Translations under genes and position numbers: made by a program
Shown: positions 1 through 7,811 of the stretch, one piece after another
Layout of the letters: every line of letters begins with the position of its first letter
Position numbering within the stretch: the first letter of the stretch is position 1
Source: an uncultured Aquimarina sp.
Lineage (GTDB): Bacteria > Bacteroidota > Bacteroidia > Flavobacteriales > Flavobacteriaceae
Direction: 5' to 3'
NCBI GenBank assembly: GCA_947498775.1
Contig: CANMLL010000020.1
Location: 1-64,000 of the forward strand
DNA length: 64,000 nt
Notes under the pieces: generated by a model
The model's input: only the letters and a program-made list of their open reading frames with translations
The model's database searches: none
What the model was told of the DNA's origin: nothing

Positions 1-85
1 AATCAGGAAAAAATGCCCGTGGGTGTTCTAAAGTTTTCATAACGCTAAGCTAAGCTTATTTGTGGGTACACCGTAGCCTAATTGA

Positions 86-441
86 GGGGGGAATTATACT
101 GTTTCAGAAAATAGAGTACCCAATTCTGGGAAATTACAGATTACTCTTAAAAACACTATTACTATACATAGAAATAGCTTAACTCCTACAATAGTTAATT
201 TTCTAAAAGATCATCTGAACTTTTTAATACAGATTATGCCATTAAAAAGAAATCTGGAAGAAGCACTTGGAAAACAGAACGTTATTTTAAACTCATTGAT
301 GAAACTGAAAATACCATTGAAATACCGAGAGGATTTACTGGTAGATTAATTCGATTTTGTAAGACACAAAATATTGACTATGAATTCCTAGATCAAAGAA
401 AGAAGCTTAATAACGTTACATTTTCTTCTTCAATTAAGTTA
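86..441 (+). pseudogene. Frameshifted N-terminal remnant of the downstream helicase
   Basis: The helicase reading frame continues upstream of its first possible start codon (TTG at 442) back to a TAA at 196-198. The matching protein sequence then continues in another frame from about 218 back to a TGA at 83-85. Joined, the two pieces read as one plausible N-terminal segment, with residues such as NFLKDHLNF followed by NTDYAIKKKSG and IPRGFTGRLIRFC. From memory this resembles the linker that precedes the helicase core in Bacteroidota helicases carrying an N-terminal primase-like domain. The switch falls at a five-T run near 217-221, so one missing base would explain it. A sequencing error cannot be excluded. 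Anything further upstream is not recognisable. Confidence 0.6.
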
Positions 442-2340
442 TTGAAACATCAGTATCGTCCTATTGAAATCACCTCAAAAAAAGATTTTGGAATTATAGT
501 TGCTCCGCCTGGCTCTGGAAAGACAATTATTGGACTAAAAATAATTGAACAAAAGGAACAACCTACATTAATTATTACTCATAGAAAACAAATTGCAGAG
601 CAATGGATCAGTAGAATTGAAACTTTTTTTGGAATTCCTAAAAGAGAAATTGGTAAAATAGGTCAAGGAAAAATGAAAATTGGAAAACATGTAACAGTGA
701 CGTTAATTCAATCTTTATCGAAGAAACTTGCCAATCCAAATGAGAAATTAACTTCTGCATTCGGGACTATTATTATTGATGAATGTCATCATATTCCAGC
801 TAAATCTTTCCGTGAAGTTATTCATAAACTATCACCATATTACCAATATGGGCTAACCGCTACTCCTTTTCGTAAAAACAGTGACGAAAAATTACTTTTT
901 GTGTATTTAGGCGATATTATTTCAGAAATAAAGCCACAAGATATTGGCCGATATAAAAAAGCAAGGATTGTAATTCGAGATACTCAATTAACTGTTCCTT
1001 TTAATTCTAAAACAGATCATTTTGAGACACTTTCAAAAATACTAATTCACGATTCGGAAAGGAATAATCTGATATTAAAGGATATTGGGTATGAATTAGA
1101 TAAGGGCAGAAAAGCTGTTATTATTACAGAACGGAAGGAACACATTCAAGTACTTTATCAATATCTAAAAAATCATTATGAAATCATTCCTATTTCTGGT
1201 GATGACAGTACTTCTTCTAGGAATTCAAAATGGAAAAGTATTGAGCAAGGAAATTATCAAGGCATTATAACAACAGGTCAGTTTTTTGGGGAAGGCACTG
1301 ATATTCAAAGCGTATCCTGTTTGTTTCTTATGTATCCTTTTTCATTTAAAGGTAAGCTAATTCAGTATATAGGAAGAGTACAACGATCTGAATTAACACC
1401 AATCATCTACGATTATAGAGATAAGCAAATTCCATATTTGAATAAGCTTTTTTTAAAAAGAAACATATACTATAGAAACTTAGACCGTCAAGCTTCATTA
1501 TTTGATGACATAGAAGAAACTTTTGAAGCAAAACCAAAGCTTCAAGATGATATTGACAAGGTAATAAAGGTTCCGATAAGTGACTTGGATTTTCATTATG
1601 GAATGGTTTGTTTTTTATATAAATTATCAAATCAGGCTTCTATTCAATTTGAAATTGAAAATGAGGAAATGCAACCAGAATTTGAGGTTTTGAAACCCTA
1701 TTTTTCTAAAGTTTTGAATTCCAAAATGATTACTGTTCAAATTCAGATTGGATTTGAAGAAAATGTAATCGTTTCTCAACTAGCAACCTCAAAAGATATT
1801 AACCGTATTAACAAAGAATTAATAGATAGTGTAAAATTCCAGTTTGTTGAACAGCATTTTATCAAAAGCGGAAAGCCTAAAAATACTGATGGGGATGAAG
1901 AAACTCCAAAAATAATAAGTTCTTTTTTGGGCTCTGAAAATGAATTACTGGAAGGGATTTTAAAAAACAGTAATTATGTTCACCACAAACAGCTTTTATA
2001 TTTGGCGAAGCATCACCAATATCAAAGGCTAAAAATTAGATTTGTTTTGTATCCGTTTTCATTTGTTTTCTTACTGGAAGGAGAGCAAAAATATCATATC
2101 GTTCTAGAAACATTAGATACCAAAGAAGCCACTTATGTTTGGCATCTTTCCAAACAAACTTCTCCATTTAAGGATGAGTTGGAATTGATAAATCAAAAAC
2201 TGAATTGGATTCGGAATAATGGTCGTCAGTCTTTTTTAGAAACTAAAAATGAAAACTTTAGTAAAATCATTCACGATTACAGCGAAGATGAAAAAGGATT
2301 CTATAAATGGAAGAATGCTGTAGAGGAACGATTAGTTTAA
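442..2340 (+). CDS. DEAD/DEAH-type (superfamily 2) helicase, 5'-disrupted
   Basis: ATP-dependent nucleic-acid helicase core. Visible motifs are Walker A APPGSGKT at residues 21-28, a DECHH box near residue 113, the TATPFR motif III shortly after, and a C-terminal RecA lobe ending in QYIGRVQRSE (motif VI, near residue 310). The remaining roughly 300 residues have no domain I recognise. The TTG at 442 is only the first available initiation codon in the frame. It sits 20 codons before Walker A, so it is unlikely to be the ancestral start, because coding similarity extends upstream across a frameshift. An SNF2-type helicase follows on the same strand 174 bp downstream. The core may still be translated or the gene may be decaying. 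The biochemical class is secure; the biological role (repair, defence or element maintenance) is not. Confidence 0.75.
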   Translation: MKHQYRPIEITSKKDFGIIVAPPGSGKTIIGLKIIEQKEQPTLIITHRKQIAEQWISRIETFFGIPKREIGKIGQGKMKIGKHVTVTLIQSLSKKLANPNEKLTSAFGTIIIDECHHIPAKSFREVIHKLSPYYQYGLTATPFRKNSDEKLLFVYLGDIISEIKPQDIGRYKKARIVIRDTQLTVPFNSKTDHFETLSKILIHDSERNNLILKDIGYELDKGRKAVIITERKEHIQVLYQYLKNHYEIIPISGDDSTSSRNSKWKSIEQGNYQGIITTGQFFGEGTDIQSVSCLFLMYPFSFKGKLIQYIGRVQRSELTPIIYDYRDKQIPYLNKLFLKRNIYYRNLDRQASLFDDIEETFEAKPKLQDDIDKVIKVPISDLDFHYGMVCFLYKLSNQASIQFEIENEEMQPEFEVLKPYFSKVLNSKMITVQIQIGFEENVIVSQLATSKDINRINKELIDSVKFQFVEQHFIKSGKPKNTDGDEETPKIISSFLGSENELLEGILKNSNYVHHKQLLYLAKHHQYQRLKIRFVLYPFSFVFLLEGEQKYHIVLETLDTKEATYVWHLSKQTSPFKDELELINQKLNWIRNNGRQSFLETKNENFSKIIHDYSEDEKGFYKWKNAVEERLV

Positions 2341-2405
2341 AAATTTTAATATGGTATATCTATTTTCTTTTGTTATCCTTAATAAAATTCTTTTGAAAGG
2401 ATATG

Positions 2406-2436
2406 TTAAGTTAATCAATCGAAACAATTATTTTTG
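2406..2436 (+). promoter_or_regulatory. Candidate promoter for the SNF2 helicase gene
   Basis: TATTTTTG at 2429-2436 fits the Bacteroidota -7 element TAnnTTTG. A weak TTA at 2406-2408 stands about 20 bp upstream in place of the -33 TTG. The start codon lies some 70 bp further on. Only the -7 box is convincing. Confidence 0.3.
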
Positions 2437-2514
2437 TTGTGAAAAGAAAATGTATCTAAAGACTACTATTACACGAATCATTAATTAATATACGACATAA
2501 GGACTTAAACGACC

Positions 2515-5163
2515 ATGCTACATTTAATAAATAATACAATTAATCAAATTGAAGAAAATAATATTTTACCTGAGCAAGAAATACAAAAAGCCCAATATAT
2601 AGTTGAAAACTATGATCAGGTAATCCTTTCTCAAGGAAAAGAACATATATCCATTCAGGTAGAAAACGGTATTGATGAGTCTATTGTGAATATTTTGAAT
2701 AAAGGTGATGCAGGTGGTCTATTATTAAAGATAGATGGAGCTTATTCAGAATGGAATATCAAGGGGCTCGTAGCACTTTATATTATTTCAAAAGAATATG
2801 CTGATAAACCACTCTCGGATGGTAAAAAGTATACTAGAGCAGGAATGATCAAAAGAGTATTGGATGAACGATTGGATAAAGCCAAAAAAGCAGATTATAA
2901 AGTTATTTTGTCTGATAATCTTTTTGGAGAGCATACGTTGATTACTGAAAAAGGAAAATCACATCAAGTGACCCTGTGGGATTTTGAGAAAAAAACTGGA
3001 TATATTGATAATATAGATTGGAAAACCAATAAATTATGTACAACAAAACATATTTTGTATCTATTTAATTATCTGGAAGAGAACTCTCATAAAGCTCAAA
3101 AATTAAACAGAGTATTCCCTTTTATAGAAATATACACAGATCCACTGAATGATTATAGAATATCTTGGTATTATCCAGAGCAATTAAGTAGCGATGAAGA
3201 AAATTTATTGGCTTCACATTTTGGCTCTAAAAATTATATTGATGAAACCAAAATAGGATCTTTTTTTTCTTTTCTTCAAAAATCACATGATTTTGAACGA
3301 ATCAAAGTTAGAGAAGAGGTTTATGAAAAAGTAGAATCCTATTTTGATGAATTGGAATTAGTTAGGTTGCAAGAAAAAACTGCTTTTGATTATTCTGCTA
3401 TAAATGCTAATTTATATCCTTATCAAAAAGAAGGAGTCGAATTTTCTGTGTTTAAAAAGGGTGTCATTATTGCAGATGAAATGGGTTTAGGAAAAACCTT
3501 ACAATCCATCACGGCTGCTATTCTTAAAAAAGAAGTATTTGATTTCAAAAAAACATTAGTAATCTGCCCCGCATCAGTAAAACATCAGTGGAAAAATGAA
3601 ATTTTAAAGTTCAGTAGTGAAAAAGCGGCAGTGATAGAAGGGAGCCCGGAGGTTAGAGCTAATGAATATGCCACAAATTCAGATTTTTTTCACATTATAA
3701 ATTATGAAACTGTATTGAAGGATTTAACCGAAATTAATAAATCAGGATATGATTTTGTAATACTGGATGAGGCACAAAAAATAAAAAACTATGAAACAAA
3801 AACAGCAATAGCTATTAAAAGTATTCAGAAAAAACATGCATTAGTCATTACTGGAACACCATTAGAAAATAAATTGCTAGATATCTATTCCATTGTTCAG
3901 TTTTTAGATCAAAAATTGCTAGCACCACAATGGGAGTTTTCTTATCAACATTGTATTTTTGATAGTGAATATAAAAACAAAATTCATGGATATTATAATC
4001 TAAGAAGTCTGAAAAAGCGATTAGGTTCTATCTTAATTCGCCGAGAAAAACGTGAGGTATTTGATCAATTGCCTAATGTTGTACAAAAGAATATATATGT
4101 AAAATTATCAGATGAGCAGGCGGCTATGCATGCTAATTATTCTGCCGGAATTGCAAAAATCCTAGGTAAAAAATTTAAAACTACTTATGATTGGCAAAAG
4201 CTTATGCTATTACTCACCAATATGCGAATGGTGTCTGATTCGAGTTATCTCATCGATAAACAAACACACAATTCTCCTAAATTAGCAGAACTAAGGCATA
4301 TTTTAATAGAGCAACTTAGTATAAAAGAAGATCCTAACAAAAAGGTAATTATATTCTCAGAATGGGTTACCATGCTTAGGTTAATCGGAGAAATGCTTAA
4401 AAAAGAAGGAGTGACATTTACCATGCTTACAGGTAAAGTTCCTGTTAAAAAAAGACAAGCATTAATCAAAGAGTTTGAGGATAATAACGATTGCAAAATA
4501 TTTCTGTCTAGTGAATCAGGTGGAGCTGGGCTTAATTTACAGGTAGCGGATACAGTAATCAATTTTGAAATCCCTTGGAATCCTGCTAAAAAGAATCAGC
4601 GAATAGGTAGAATAGATAGAATTGGACAAAAGAAACAAAAGCTACATGTTTTTAATCTTCTATCCTTAGAATCAATAGAAATGAAAATTGCAACAGGATT
4701 ACTGTTAAAACAAAATCTTTTTGAAGGTGTTTTAAATGAGGGAAATCTTACGGATGAGGTAGATTTTTCAGAAAAAGGGAAATCACAATTTATAAAACAG
4801 CTAGAAGAAGTCATAAATGATAATTCTAATTATGATACGACAACATCAGAAGATATTTCGATTACTCATGAAGAAACTGTATTCGAAGAGTCTATTTCAT
4901 CCAGCCAAGAAGAGTTAGCAATAGTTGAAGTTGTTTCTGATTTAGAAAAAGAAGAAATAAACATAGAGAAAACCAGTGCCTCGCAACAGAAAATCGAAAA
5001 AATGGAAGAAGTAATGACTAAAGGGATGGAGTTTTTGACTGGATTATATCAAATGAGTACTGGTGAAAAAACGACCAATACAAGTACTCCTAAAGTTAAA
5101 GTGGACAAAGAAACAGGGGAAGTTTCTATTTCTTTTAAAATGGACTTTGCAAAAGAGGAATAG
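2515..5163 (+). CDS. SNF2-family DNA-dependent ATPase/helicase
   Basis: Swi2/Snf2-type ATPase that would translocate on double-stranded DNA. The N-terminal 300 residues are unassigned. The SNF2 core begins with PYQKEGVEF, followed by Walker A DEMGLGKT at 321-328, DEAQ near 418, the ITGTPLEN motif, then the helicase C lobe with IIFSEW and GGAGLNLQ, and the GRIDRIGQ motif near 698. The last 150 residues are acidic and low in complexity, then end in a short basic/charged tail. No SWIM zinc finger is visible at the N-terminus, unlike many bacterial SNF2 proteins. The ATG at 2515 follows a 174-bp gap with a candidate promoter. It sits beside another helicase, so the two could form a repair or defence unit, but no nuclease or methylase accompanies them here. 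Confidence 0.85.
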   Translation: MLHLINNTINQIEENNILPEQEIQKAQYIVENYDQVILSQGKEHISIQVENGIDESIVNILNKGDAGGLLLKIDGAYSEWNIKGLVALYIISKEYADKPLSDGKKYTRAGMIKRVLDERLDKAKKADYKVILSDNLFGEHTLITEKGKSHQVTLWDFEKKTGYIDNIDWKTNKLCTTKHILYLFNYLEENSHKAQKLNRVFPFIEIYTDPLNDYRISWYYPEQLSSDEENLLASHFGSKNYIDETKIGSFFSFLQKSHDFERIKVREEVYEKVESYFDELELVRLQEKTAFDYSAINANLYPYQKEGVEFSVFKKGVIIADEMGLGKTLQSITAAILKKEVFDFKKTLVICPASVKHQWKNEILKFSSEKAAVIEGSPEVRANEYATNSDFFHIINYETVLKDLTEINKSGYDFVILDEAQKIKNYETKTAIAIKSIQKKHALVITGTPLENKLLDIYSIVQFLDQKLLAPQWEFSYQHCIFDSEYKNKIHGYYNLRSLKKRLGSILIRREKREVFDQLPNVVQKNIYVKLSDEQAAMHANYSAGIAKILGKKFKTTYDWQKLMLLLTNMRMVSDSSYLIDKQTHNSPKLAELRHILIEQLSIKEDPNKKVIIFSEWVTMLRLIGEMLKKEGVTFTMLTGKVPVKKRQALIKEFEDNNDCKIFLSSESGGAGLNLQVADTVINFEIPWNPAKKNQRIGRIDRIGQKKQKLHVFNLLSLESIEMKIATGLLLKQNLFEGVLNEGNLTDEVDFSEKGKSQFIKQLEEVINDNSNYDTTTSEDISITHEETVFEESISSSQEELAIVEVVSDLEKEEINIEKTSASQQKIEKMEEVMTKGMEFLTGLYQMSTGEKTTNTSTPKVKVDKETGEVSISFKMDFAKEE

Positions 5164-5639
5164 TTTTCTAGGTAATCTGATAGGTTGAAATATCCAATAT
5201 AAGAACAAAAATTTGTTAAAGAGAGATTTATGTGCCATAATAAGTATTAAAAATTTAATGGGATAATATTCTTGTGTTACAAAAAATAGATAAGAGTATA
5301 ATTCTTATGAAGCAATTAATAATGCAGAATGTGATTTTATAAACGCATGTAATTCAAATAAATGGTTAATAGAATGGTTAGATATTTCAATCTCTCTCGC
5401 TACTAAAAAAAGCTTCACAGAAATGTGAAGCTTTTTTATTGTTGTAATATTTTGAAGACTTGACAGGACGAGAAGTTTATCCTGAGCGAGGTACGAGTCG
5501 AAGGGAGTCCTGTTCCCGCTACTACAATACCCTATGCCAGGGCCATACTAAAGTCTTATTCTCCATTTTATGTGGATGGCTACGGCAGATTATAAACAAT
5601 CTGACACCGCCCGCTCTACAGTACTATTAATTATTGCAA
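5164..5639. other. Intergenic stretch with decayed sequence and one terminator
   Basis: This 476-bp gap holds one clear terminator hairpin (listed separately). It also holds an open stretch of about 44 codons just upstream of it on the plus strand (roughly 5297-5427, reading into the hairpin, no start codon), and a segment around 5480-5515 containing GAGCGAGGTACGAGTCGAAG that looks like a dispersed intergenic repeat. I see no credible gene. Confidence 0.5.
5405..5437 (+). terminator. Intrinsic terminator (works in either direction)
   Basis: Perfect 9-bp stem AGCTTCACA (5411-5419) with TGTGAAGCT (5424-5432) and a GAAA loop. It is flanked by an A-run on the left and a T-run on the right, so it can terminate transcription from both strands: the helicase side on plus and the hydrolase side on minus. 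Confidence 0.75.
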
Positions 5640-5882
5640 TTATATTCCAAATGCCTTATCAAAACCTTGTACAACGAAATCATTAATAGTTTCATCGTGA
5701 CCTCCAGGCCTGGCGATTATGTTAGCATTCTTGGACTGCAAAAATTCAATTTCTGCAACTGTAAGTCTACCAACAGCTTGGTCGGTTTTCCCATAAACAT
5801 AAGTAATGTTAGATAAGTCATCAAAAGTATTGAGCAGTGCTGTATATCTGTTGATTACTTTGTTATGGTTAGTTTTGTTTAT
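5640..5882 (-). pseudogene. Truncated tandem copy of the alpha/beta-hydrolase-like lipoprotein gene
   Basis: Read on the minus strand, this 80-codon open frame ends in a stop at 5640-5642. It encodes a C-terminal segment clearly paralogous to the intact gene just upstream (stop at 5888). Aligned pieces are ITYVYGKTDQAVG with VTYVYGDRDEVAG, AEIEFLQSKNANII with QEIQFLNDKGANLI, GGHDE with GGSHDE, and a shared terminal FGI. The fragment has no start codon and no N-terminal two thirds. It follows the intact gene's stop codon by only 5 bp. This is the footprint of a tandem duplication in which the 5' part of the second copy was deleted. Confidence 0.8.
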
Positions 5883-5887
5883 TCAAC

Positions 5888-6760
5888 TTACTCTATCCCA
5901 AATGTTTCTTTTAATAGGTCTGCTCCTTCCCATATTGCCTCATCGTGACTTCCACCTTCAGAAAGGATTAGATTTGCACCTTTATCATTTAAAAATTGAA
6001 TTTCTTGAGCAGAAAGTGGCCCAGCTACTTCATCCCTATCGCCATAGACATAGGTTACCTTTGAAAGGCTTGAAACGTTGGTGAGTCTATCAGTATATCG
6101 ATTAAATGCAAAACCAGCAATTAATCTACCCATATTTCTTTCTTCTACAGTATCATTATCAGGATCATTTTCTAATTGAATGGTGTAATTACCATCATTG
6201 TCGTAGATATGTATTGGAAATTTCCCTTCACTAAGAGCTTGCCAAGCATCATCGTCGACATTTAGACGATTACTTAGTATAAGATAGCCGTCAGCAACAT
6301 CAACTCCATGAGTAGCTATTAATTCCTGGACAATGAAAGAACCAAATGAAACCCCAAGAACATATACCGTTTTTCCTTGTTGGTTTTTGAAAAAATCAAC
6401 AACACGTTTGATATTGGAGATACTTTGCAAATCATACTGTTTTGCTTGTTCAAAAGTAATGTCTTCACTTGTGAATAGCATTGGGTTTTTTGTTTGCACC
6501 TGATGCACCATCACATATAATGCTGATTGGATTCCTAGTTCAGTTATCACTTCATTTGATGCCTCATCATCATCAAGTTCAATACTGGGTCCTCCCTGAG
6601 CATGAATGACCACAATGTCTCCTTCTAAATTTCCATAGAATTTAGCAATATCTGAAATCTGATCAAATGTGTTGCTACTGTCATTATTATCATCAGAGTC
6701 GCAACTCATAAAAAGTAATGATAAAATAAGTGCTGTTGTGTACATGCTAAAATGTTTCAT
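5888..6760 (-). CDS. Alpha/beta-hydrolase-like lipoprotein
   Basis: A 290-residue predicted lipoprotein: hydrophobic N-terminus, then a lipobox ending LLFMSC at about residue 20, followed by an Asp/Ser/Asn-rich linker (DSDDNNDSS) as in exported Bacteroidota lipoproteins. The body has the alpha/beta-hydrolase layout: a nucleophile-elbow-like GVSFG (GxSxG) at roughly 137-141, a late strand with VYGDRDEV that could carry the acid, and GGSHDE near the C-terminus that could carry the histidine. Substrate is unknown; esterase or peptidase activity is only a fold-based inference. The gene is alone on this strand, with a truncated copy of itself immediately downstream. The 246 bp between it and the next operon show no further gene. 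Confidence 0.65.
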   Translation of the reverse strand: MKHFSMYTTALILSLLFMSCDSDDNNDSSNTFDQISDIAKFYGNLEGDIVVIHAQGGPSIELDDDEASNEVITELGIQSALYVMVHQVQTKNPMLFTSEDITFEQAKQYDLQSISNIKRVVDFFKNQQGKTVYVLGVSFGSFIVQELIATHGVDVADGYLILSNRLNVDDDAWQALSEGKFPIHIYDNDGNYTIQLENDPDNDTVEERNMGRLIAGFAFNRYTDRLTNVSSLSKVTYVYGDRDEVAGPLSAQEIQFLNDKGANLILSEGGSHDEAIWEGADLLKETFGIE

Positions 6761-7006
6761 AATAGTTTAATTTTTAAATGTTGTTTATAATAAAATTTGA
6801 TAGGGTACACCTTAATCAGGGTAACCTCCTTACTAGTAGTGAGCTGTATTTCTAGAACTCACGAATTGCTATACTCGGTGTATGCATTAGAACTTTGTGA
6901 CGTAGTAGATTTTCCCATGCATAAAACCGGTTGAAGATCAAAGGATACTGTCAGGGTAGTAAAATACCGCGACTAGTTAATAAAAAGTACATTTACGAAG
7001 GTTAGC

Positions 7007-7807
7007 TTAAAAATCTGCCGTAATAGTAGTTAATCCTGCAACACCAAAATTGCCAAGTACCAATCCATTAGTGGCTGTATTCTTAATATTGCCAACAATA
7101 TTTACGGGTGCAAATAAAGAAGATACTTCGGGTTCATCTCCTTGGTTACTAACTACATTGACATAAAACTGAAATGTAGTGAAGTTAATATTGTTGATAT
7201 TTATTCGTACCGTTTCACCAGGCTTTATCTCGTTAATAAAAATAGATATTTCTTCTTCTTCATTTATAATTCTGTCATTGGCTAAGACCAAGCCATCGGA
7301 AATTAATACGCCATCTTCAAGAATTTCTATCTCAATCAAATAGAAATTTTGCTCATCGGCGAAGCCAGTAGAAGTAACTCGAATACTATCATCAGTTTTT
7401 ACGATATCTACAATAGGTATGGGTTTTAAAATTTCTTCTTCAGATATAAGTATGCTTTGATCTTGTAACATCACTTCTAGCCAATAGGTGTTTCCAATAA
7501 TGGGAGTGATCATTTCCGAACTTGTATACTCACCATTATCTACCGTAAACGAATCCGAAACTAATGAGACGGTATTGGATACATCTCTGGTAAACAAGGA
7601 TATTTGTGCATCATTTACAGCATTAAAGTTGGTATCTGTTACTGCCACTGTTTTTTGAATCTGAACCGAAACAAATCCTTCCTCGTTGGTCAATAATCCA
7701 GAAATAAATACCTGCTCTTCAAATTCAAAATCTGAAGGGATATCTTCAACACAACTTATTAGCGTGAGTAATGAAATCAATGTTATGTATATATGTGGTT
7801 TTTTCAT
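7007..7807 (-). CDS. DUF4249 family lipoprotein, partner of the TonB receptor
   Basis: 266 residues starting at MKKPHIYIT. The frame stays open further upstream, but that part overlaps the receptor gene and has no signal peptide. From this start there is a proper lipoprotein signal ending LTLISC. The body is beta-rich (FISGLLTNEEG, then SVQIQKT) and fits DUF4249, a family that in Bacteroidota is typically encoded directly after a TonB-dependent receptor and is thought to be a surface-exposed accessory lipoprotein. Only 4 bp separate it from the receptor stop, so co-transcription is very likely. The transported substrate is unknown. Confidence 0.8.
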   Translation of the reverse strand: MKKPHIYITLISLLTLISCVEDIPSDFEFEEQVFISGLLTNEEGFVSVQIQKTVAVTDTNFNAVNDAQISLFTRDVSNTVSLVSDSFTVDNGEYTSSEMITPIIGNTYWLEVMLQDQSILISEEEILKPIPIVDIVKTDDSIRVTSTGFADEQNFYLIEIEILEDGVLISDGLVLANDRIINEEEEISIFINEIKPGETVRININNINFTTFQFYVNVVSNQGDEPEVSSLFAPVNIVGNIKNTATNGLVLGNFGVAGLTTITADF

Positions 7808-7811
7808 CGTT

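Noticed and set aside
5297..5427. 44-codon open stretch ending in the terminator
   Set aside because: It looks like protein but has no start codon and runs into the hairpin, so it is at most a fragment of a lost gene.
5634..5816. Plus-strand 60-codon open frame
   Set aside because: It is the shadow of the minus-strand hydrolase pseudogene, whose protein clearly matches the neighbouring gene.
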